From the NCBI GenBank assembly GCA_002278985.1, contig NCJP01000038.1, positions 1-10,130 of the forward strand: a DNA stretch of 10,130 nucleotides, written 5' to 3'. The position numbers and the translations under genes are program-made. Source of the stretch: Erythrobacter sp. 34-65-8 (lineage in GTDB: Bacteria; Pseudomonadota; Alphaproteobacteria; Sphingomonadales; Sphingomonadaceae). Below, one piece after another: positions 5,913 through 10,130 of the stretch; position 1 is the stretch's first letter, and the number at the start of each line of letters is the position of its first letter. The notes below the pieces were generated by a model. That model was not told the DNA's origin, did no database searches, and worked only from the letters and a program-made list of their open reading frames with translations.

Positions 5913-8114
5913 TTATTTCGTCAGGCCCAACTGCCACAGGATGAAGGCAAACTCCTCCGCCGTCTCATAGAGCGAAGCGAACCGGCCCGACTTGCCCCCG
6001 TGGCCTGCGCCCATGTTGGTCTTGAGCAGAAGCTCATTGGAATCGGTCTTGGTTGCGCGCAGTTTGGCCACCCACTTGGCCGGTTCCCAGTAGGTCACGC
6101 GCGGATCGTTCAATCCGGCGGTGACCAGTAGCGGCGGATAGTTCTGCGCGATCACCTGGTCGTAAGGCGAATAACTGAGAATGTAGGCAAAGGCCTGCTT
6201 GCTGAGAATCGGATTGCCCCATTCGGGCCACTCGCCCGGGGTCAGCGGCAGGCTTTCATCGAGCATGGTGTTCAGCACATCGACAAATGGCACGTGCGCC
6301 ACCACCGCGCCCCACAGGTCGGGATCGGTGTTGACCACAACGCCCATCAGCTCGCCGCCGGCGGAGCCGCCGCTGGCGCTGACCTTGCCCCTGGCGGTGT
6401 AGCCCTGGTCAATCAGCCCCTTGGCCGCATCGACGAAGTCGTTGAAGGTGTTGGTCCGTTCGTTGAGCTTGCCCTGCAGGTACCAGCGCCGGCCAAGATC
6501 GTCCCCGCCGCGGATATGGGCGATGGCATAGGCCACGCCGCGGTCGACCAGGCTGAGCCGCGCGGTCGAGAACCCCGGTGGCACGGCATAGCCGTAGGCA
6601 CCGTAGGCGTAGAGATGCAGCGGGCCGCCCATCTGCCGGTCTTTGCGCATCAGCACACTCACCGGCACCTGCGTACCGTCACGCGCGGTAACCATCAGGC
6701 GCTCGGTCTTGTAGAGCGAGGGGTCGTAACCGCTGGGGATTTCCTGCTGCTTGAGCAGGTCAAGCTTTCCGGTTCTGACGTCGTAATCATAGACAGAATC
6801 CGGCGTCACCATGCTTTCGTAGACCAGCCGCAACTTGCTGACATCGTATTCCGGGTTGTTGCCAAGGCCGGCGTCGTAGCTGGCTTCAGGGAACGGGATC
6901 GGTGTCACGTCGGCGGCCTTGCGGTAGTCGCGCAGCTGGATCTGGTCGAGGCCATTGAGACGCCCCTCGGTGACGTAGAAATCCTTGTAGAGATCAAAGC
7001 CGGTCAGGTAGAATTCGTCCGACCCCTCGATCAGCGTGGTCCATTCACCGGGCTTGTCGAGCGACGCGGTGGCGAGGCGGAAATTGACGTGCGCGTCGTT
7101 GGTGTGGACGAACAGCGTAGCTTTTCCGTTCTCCGTGCGCACATCGACATCGTATTCGACACCTTTCTGGCGGGGTCTGACGAGGATCTGCTCGCCCGTG
7201 GGATTGTCGGCACGCACCAGCCGCACTTCGCTGGTTTCGTTGTCGCCGGTGGCGATCACCAGCCAGTCTTCCTGCGCGGTCAGGCCAACGCCCACCCCGA
7301 AGCTCTGGTCTTCTTCCTTATAGAGCGTCACGTCCTGCTCGATCGGCGTCCCGATCACATGCAGCTTCGCCTCCAGTGTGCGCCACTCCTCGGTCGACGG
7401 GCCGTAGACCAGGGCAGTGTCATTCGCGACCCAGGTCAGGCCGCCGCGCAGGTTGGCGAGCTCGTCCGGCAGCAGATCGCCGGTCTCGAGATCCTTGATC
7501 CGCGCGGTATAGCGTTCCGAACCGTTGGTGTCGGTCGAATAGGCCAGGAAGCGCCCGTTCTGGCTGACCGACAGGGCTCCCAGCCGGAAGTACTCCTGTC
7601 CTTCGGCCAGCTGGTTCTCGTCGAGCAGCAGCTGGTCCGGCCCGCCTGCCACCGGCTTGCGATACCATTTGCGGTATTCCTGCCCCTCGTCGAACTTCGA
7701 CCAGTAGAGGAAATCGCCATCCTTCTGGGGAACGGTGCTGTCGTCTTCCTTGATCCGCCCCTTCATCTCCTCGAACAGGGAGTCGACCATGGCCTTGTGC
7801 GGGGCCATCCGCGCTTCAAACCAGGCGTTCTCCGCCTCGAGATAGGCCAGCACGTCCTTGTCATCGACCACCGGATAGGATTTGTCGTGCAGCCAGTTGT
7901 ACGGGTCGGAGATGGTGATCCCGTGATGGCTATAGGAATGTGCGCGCTGCTCGGCGACGGGAGGGGCGGCAGGAGCCGGTGTGGTCACGCTGGTGGGTTC
8001 CTCGTTCTGGGTGGCGGTGGTCTGGGCCGTTGCGGAGGCTGCTTGCGGGGCAAGGGCCATTCCTGCGGCCAGTGCTGCGACGGACAGTGACCGGAAAAAG
8101 GTCGTGCGGTTCAT
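5913..8114 (-). CDS. Exported prolyl oligopeptidase-family (S9A, oligopeptidase B-like) peptidase
   Basis: The product is 733 residues. A Sec signal peptide covers about 1-29 (cut near 'AASA'), followed by a Thr/Pro/Ala-rich linker to about 53. The propeller domain starts with 'HGITISDPYNWLHDKSYP' (64-81), the usual S9A N-terminal landmark. The alpha/beta-hydrolase domain starts near 475. The catalytic triad is visible: S584 in 'GGSAGGE', D670 in 'GLNDPRV' and H705 in 'GAGHGG'. 'HIRGGDDLGRRWY' (533-545) precedes the nucleophile as in PtrB-type enzymes. The family cleaves short peptides after Pro (POP) or basic residues (oligopeptidase B); sequence style favours PtrB-like but specificity is unproven. 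Signal peptide implies a periplasmic location. The start ATG at 8114 has GGAG 9 nt upstream. It is divergent from the Xaa-Pro aminopeptidase gene across 116 bp. Confidence 0.92.
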   Translation of the reverse strand: MNRTTFFRSLSVAALAAGMALAPQAASATAQTTATQNEEPTSVTTPAPAAPPVAEQRAHSYSHHGITISDPYNWLHDKSYPVVDDKDVLAYLEAENAWFEARMAPHKAMVDSLFEEMKGRIKEDDSTVPQKDGDFLYWSKFDEGQEYRKWYRKPVAGGPDQLLLDENQLAEGQEYFRLGALSVSQNGRFLAYSTDTNGSERYTARIKDLETGDLLPDELANLRGGLTWVANDTALVYGPSTEEWRTLEAKLHVIGTPIEQDVTLYKEEDQSFGVGVGLTAQEDWLVIATGDNETSEVRLVRADNPTGEQILVRPRQKGVEYDVDVRTENGKATLFVHTNDAHVNFRLATASLDKPGEWTTLIEGSDEFYLTGFDLYKDFYVTEGRLNGLDQIQLRDYRKAADVTPIPFPEASYDAGLGNNPEYDVSKLRLVYESMVTPDSVYDYDVRTGKLDLLKQQEIPSGYDPSLYKTERLMVTARDGTQVPVSVLMRKDRQMGGPLHLYAYGAYGYAVPPGFSTARLSLVDRGVAYAIAHIRGGDDLGRRWYLQGKLNERTNTFNDFVDAAKGLIDQGYTARGKVSASGGSAGGELMGVVVNTDPDLWGAVVAHVPFVDVLNTMLDESLPLTPGEWPEWGNPILSKQAFAYILSYSPYDQVIAQNYPPLLVTAGLNDPRVTYWEPAKWVAKLRATKTDSNELLLKTNMGAGHGGKSGRFASLYETAEEFAFILWQLGLTK

Positions 8115-8230
8115 GAGGGCAGGCTCCGGTCTTGTGGCGGCGTCACGGCTGGAAAGGCTCGGCCCGATTGACTATGTTGCTTGGCTCTACGCGGCAAGCC
8201 CCGCCTGCCGGATAAACGAGGAACTTTGCC
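8115..8230. promoter_or_regulatory. Divergent intergenic region with weak promoter candidates
   Basis: These 116 bp must hold both start regions of the divergent peptidase genes. For the plus strand, TGGAAA (8150-8155) and TATGTT (8173-8178) with 17-bp spacing are a possible -35/-10. For the minus strand, TTGCCG (8197-8192) followed after 15 bp by CATAGT is a weaker candidate. No operator-like inverted repeat stands out. Confidence 0.3.
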
Positions 8231-10036
8231 ATGCTGATGCAGACCCACGAAAGCCGCCTGTCCGCCCTGCGCGAGGAGCTGAAGCGGCGGGGGCTGGACG
8301 GGTTCGTTGTGCCCATCAGCGACGAGCACATGAGCGAATACATCGGGGCTTATGCCCAGCGGCTCGCCTGGCTGACCGGGTTCGGCGGCTCGGCCGGCAG
8401 CGCCATCGTACTGAAGGACCGGGCGGCGATCTTCATCGACGGGCGCTACACCATCCAGGTGCGCGAGCAGGTCGACGAGCGCCTGTTCGAATACCAGAGC
8501 GTACCTGCCACTTCTCACGCCAAGTGGCTTGCCGCCAACGCGCCGGATGGTGCCAAGATCGGCTATGACGCCTGGCTCCACTCGCGCGGCTGGGCCGACA
8601 TGGTAGGCAAGGCACTGGCCAAAAAGGGCGGCGAGCTGGTCGCTGTTTCCAGCAATCCGGTCGACGCGGTATGGGCTGACCGGCCTGCGCCATCGCCTGC
8701 GCCCGCCGTGGTCCATGACGAGAGCCACGCGGGCCGTTCCAGCGCCGACAAGCGGGCTGAAGTGGCTGACTGGCTCAAAGCCGAAGGGCTCGACGCGGCG
8801 GTGATCAGCGCGCTCGACTCGGTGGCCTGGCTGCTCAATATCCGCGGGGCCGACGTGGAGCGTACGCCGGTCGCGCTGTCCTATGTCCTTGCCCACGCCG
8901 ATGGCACGGCGGAGCTGTTCATCGCGCCCGAGAAAGTCACGCCCGACCTGGTCCAGCACCTCGGCAACGCCGTAACCGTGCGTCCGCGTGATGCGTTTGA
9001 GCAGGCGTTGGTCGGATTGGCGGGCAAGAGCGTTGCAGTCGATCCGGACTACGGGGTTGCAGCAATTTCGTCAGCGCTGGAGGCAGCCGGGGCCACGGTC
9101 GTCGCCAGCCGCGATCCCACCATCCTGCCGCGCGCGATCAAGAACCCGGTCGAGCAGGCGGGGCAGCGCAGCGCCCAGGCGCGTGACGGGGCGGCGATTG
9201 CGAAGTTCCTCCACTGGCTGTCGGTTGAAGCGCCCAAGGGCGGCGAGACCGAGCTTTCCGCCGTCGCCGCGCTGCGAGGGTTCCGTGAGGAGACCGGGCT
9301 GCTCAAGGACCAGAGCTTCGACACCATTTCCGCCGCGGGGCCCCATGCCGCGATCCCGCACTACCGGGTGGACGGGGACTCGAACCTGCCAATTGACCCC
9401 GGCAGCGTGTTCCTGTGCGATTCGGGCGCGCAATATCTTGATGGCACCACCGACATCACCCGCACAGTGTGGATCGGGCCCGGTGAGCCCACGCCCGAGC
9501 ACAAGGACCGCTTCACCCGCGTGCTCAAGGGCCATATCGCCATTGCCCGCGCGGTGTTTCCGCAGGGGACCAACGGCAGCCAGCTCGATGCCTTTGCCCG
9601 TCAGTACCTGTGGCAGGCCGGGGTCGACTATGCCCACGGTACCGGGCACGGGGTCGGCAGCTACCTCTCGGTCCACGAAGGGCCCCAGCGGATCGCCAAG
9701 GCGACCGGCGGGCAGGCCGGGACCACGCAGGAACTCCATGCTGGGATGATCCTGTCGAACGAGCCCGGTTACTACAAGGCGGGCGATTACGGCATCCGGA
9801 TCGAGAACCTGGTGCTGGTCGAGCCGCGCGCGATTGAGGGCGCTGAAGGCGACTATCTCGGGTTCGAGAACCTGACCTGGGCACCAATGGCGCGCGACAT
9901 GCTGGACCTGTCTCTGCTGACCGAAACCGAGATAGAATGGTGGAACAAATACCACGCAAAGACCTTCGATCTGCTCGCTCCGCAATTGGAAGGTGAAGTG
10001 CTGTCATGGCTCAAGGATGCATGCGCGCCAATCTGA
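8231..10036 (+). CDS. pepP: Xaa-Pro aminopeptidase (M24B, three-domain aminopeptidase P)
   Basis: The 601-residue length matches the three-domain aminopeptidase P type (like eukaryotic cytosolic XPNPEP1), longer than the roughly 440-residue E. coli PepP. Two creatinase-like N-terminal domains span about 1-150 and 155-310 ('LTGFGGSAGSAIVL', 'VAWLLNIRG'). The pita-bread catalytic domain spans about 315-540. Its dinuclear metal ligands are all visible: D397 (CDSG), D408 (TTDIT), H473 (GTGHGVG), E511 (NEPGYY) and E525 (RIENL). H377 and H482 are the usual substrate-site histidines. A C-terminal 'WWNKYHAKTFDLLAP' tail is typical. It removes N-terminal residues preceding proline; absence of a signal peptide implies cytosol. 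The start ATG at 8231 has GAGGAA seven nt upstream, better spaced than the ATG at 8237. The gene symbol is by function; the three-domain form is not strictly orthologous to E. coli PepP. Confidence 0.93.
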   Translation: MLMQTHESRLSALREELKRRGLDGFVVPISDEHMSEYIGAYAQRLAWLTGFGGSAGSAIVLKDRAAIFIDGRYTIQVREQVDERLFEYQSVPATSHAKWLAANAPDGAKIGYDAWLHSRGWADMVGKALAKKGGELVAVSSNPVDAVWADRPAPSPAPAVVHDESHAGRSSADKRAEVADWLKAEGLDAAVISALDSVAWLLNIRGADVERTPVALSYVLAHADGTAELFIAPEKVTPDLVQHLGNAVTVRPRDAFEQALVGLAGKSVAVDPDYGVAAISSALEAAGATVVASRDPTILPRAIKNPVEQAGQRSAQARDGAAIAKFLHWLSVEAPKGGETELSAVAALRGFREETGLLKDQSFDTISAAGPHAAIPHYRVDGDSNLPIDPGSVFLCDSGAQYLDGTTDITRTVWIGPGEPTPEHKDRFTRVLKGHIAIARAVFPQGTNGSQLDAFARQYLWQAGVDYAHGTGHGVGSYLSVHEGPQRIAKATGGQAGTTQELHAGMILSNEPGYYKAGDYGIRIENLVLVEPRAIEGAEGDYLGFENLTWAPMARDMLDLSLLTETEIEWWNKYHAKTFDLLAPQLEGEVLSWLKDACAPI

Positions 10037-10061
10037 TCAGGGCGCTTGCGAGCACATCTAT

Positions 10062-10076
10062 GTTCTACTAATGTTC
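10062..10076 (+). promoter_or_regulatory. Candidate LexA (SOS) box, GTTC-N7-GTTC
   Basis: GTTC (10062-10065), seven bases TACTAAT, GTTC (10073-10076) is the direct-repeat LexA operator described for alphaproteobacteria. It lies between the aminopeptidase stop and the next start codon, ending 47 nt before ATG 10124. A weak -35/-10 pair (TTGCGA 10046-10051, TAATGT 10069-10074, 17-bp spacing) would be overlapped by the box, as expected for repression. An eight-base match can occur by chance in 10 kb (roughly 0.3 expected over both strands), so position is the main support. Confidence 0.5.
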
Positions 10077-10123
10077 TCATCCTGCGACTCGAATGGGCGG
10101 ATCGCATTACAGAGGACAGGATC

Positions 10124-10130
10124 ATGATCG
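10124..10130 (+). CDS. Start of the next gene (cut by window edge)
   Basis: ATG at 10124 is preceded by AGAGGA (10111-10116) with 7-nt spacing, and only Met-Ile plus one base of the next codon are visible. The product cannot be named. If the upstream GTTC repeat is a LexA site, this would be a DNA-damage-inducible gene. Confidence 0.45.

Noticed and set aside
6294..8090. Plus-strand 598-codon open frame opposite the S9 peptidase
   Set aside because: The minus-strand product has a full catalytic triad and signal peptide; the plus-strand translation is low-complexity Val/Gly/Asp/Gln-rich text typical of an antisense shadow.
8168..8173. TTGACT as a -35 for the aminopeptidase gene
   Set aside because: No acceptable -10 lies 15-19 bp downstream (the position holds GCGGCA); the TGGAAA/TATGTT pair just upstream fits better, though still weakly.
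8111..8959. Minus-strand 282-codon and neighbouring frames opposite the aminopeptidase
   Set aside because: They overlap the N-terminal half of a complete M24B enzyme with all metal ligands; no SD or homology supports them.
1..10130. tRNA, rRNA, CRISPR, insertion sequence or prophage
   Set aside because: I looked for repeats with regular spacing, terminal inverted repeats around a transposase frame and RNA-like cloverleafs in the short gaps; none was seen.

Overview
The window reads as chromosomal DNA of a GC-rich alphaproteobacterium, most likely Sphingomonadales and probably the Erythrobacteraceae (Erythrobacter/Altererythrobacter type). This placement rests on gene content, protein style (OprP-type porin, DUF2157/GDYXXLXY pair, exported S9 peptidase), an alphaproteobacterial-type LexA box and a REP-like palindrome; no marker gene fixes the genus. 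Coding is dense: no gap exceeds about 120 bp. There is no rRNA, tRNA, CRISPR array, transposase or phage gene.

Layout. Positions 1-2680 carry a minus-strand cluster read from right to left. It starts with a membrane-anchored fumarylacetoacetate hydrolase (FAH)-fold protein with an SD-supported TTG start. This is followed by a polytopic DUF2157 protein, then a GDYXXLXY protein that overlaps it by ATGA and runs off the left edge. A strong intrinsic terminator (about 2734-2772) separates this cluster from the next block. Positions 2802-5381 form a phosphate-starvation block on the minus strand: an OprP/OprO-type phosphate-selective porin followed by a lipoprotein PstS. Each gene has its own well-formed Pho box (two 7-mers spaced by 4). 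No pstCAB is in view.

Positions 5405-8114 hold two further minus-strand genes. An exported prolyl oligopeptidase-family serine peptidase is followed by a 4-hydroxybenzoyl-CoA-type (hotdog) thioesterase. Between them lies a head-out pair of REP-like palindromes with compensating stem changes, and one of them merges into the thioesterase Shine-Dalgarno. Divergent from the peptidase, on the plus strand at 8231-10036, is a full three-domain Xaa-Pro aminopeptidase (M24B). After it, a GTTC-N7-GTTC motif (candidate LexA/SOS box) precedes a well-placed SD and ATG at 10124, where the next gene begins and is cut by the window end.

How the genes fit together. Porin plus PstS should move phosphate across the outer membrane and capture it in the periplasm under PhoB control. 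The periplasmic S9 peptidase and the cytosolic aminopeptidase P both act on peptides, plausibly proline-containing ones. The FAH/DUF2157/GDYXXLXY cluster has no known joint function. I found no convincing undescribed multi-gene system; the most informative signals are regulatory: the two Pho boxes, the candidate SOS box, and the REP pair.
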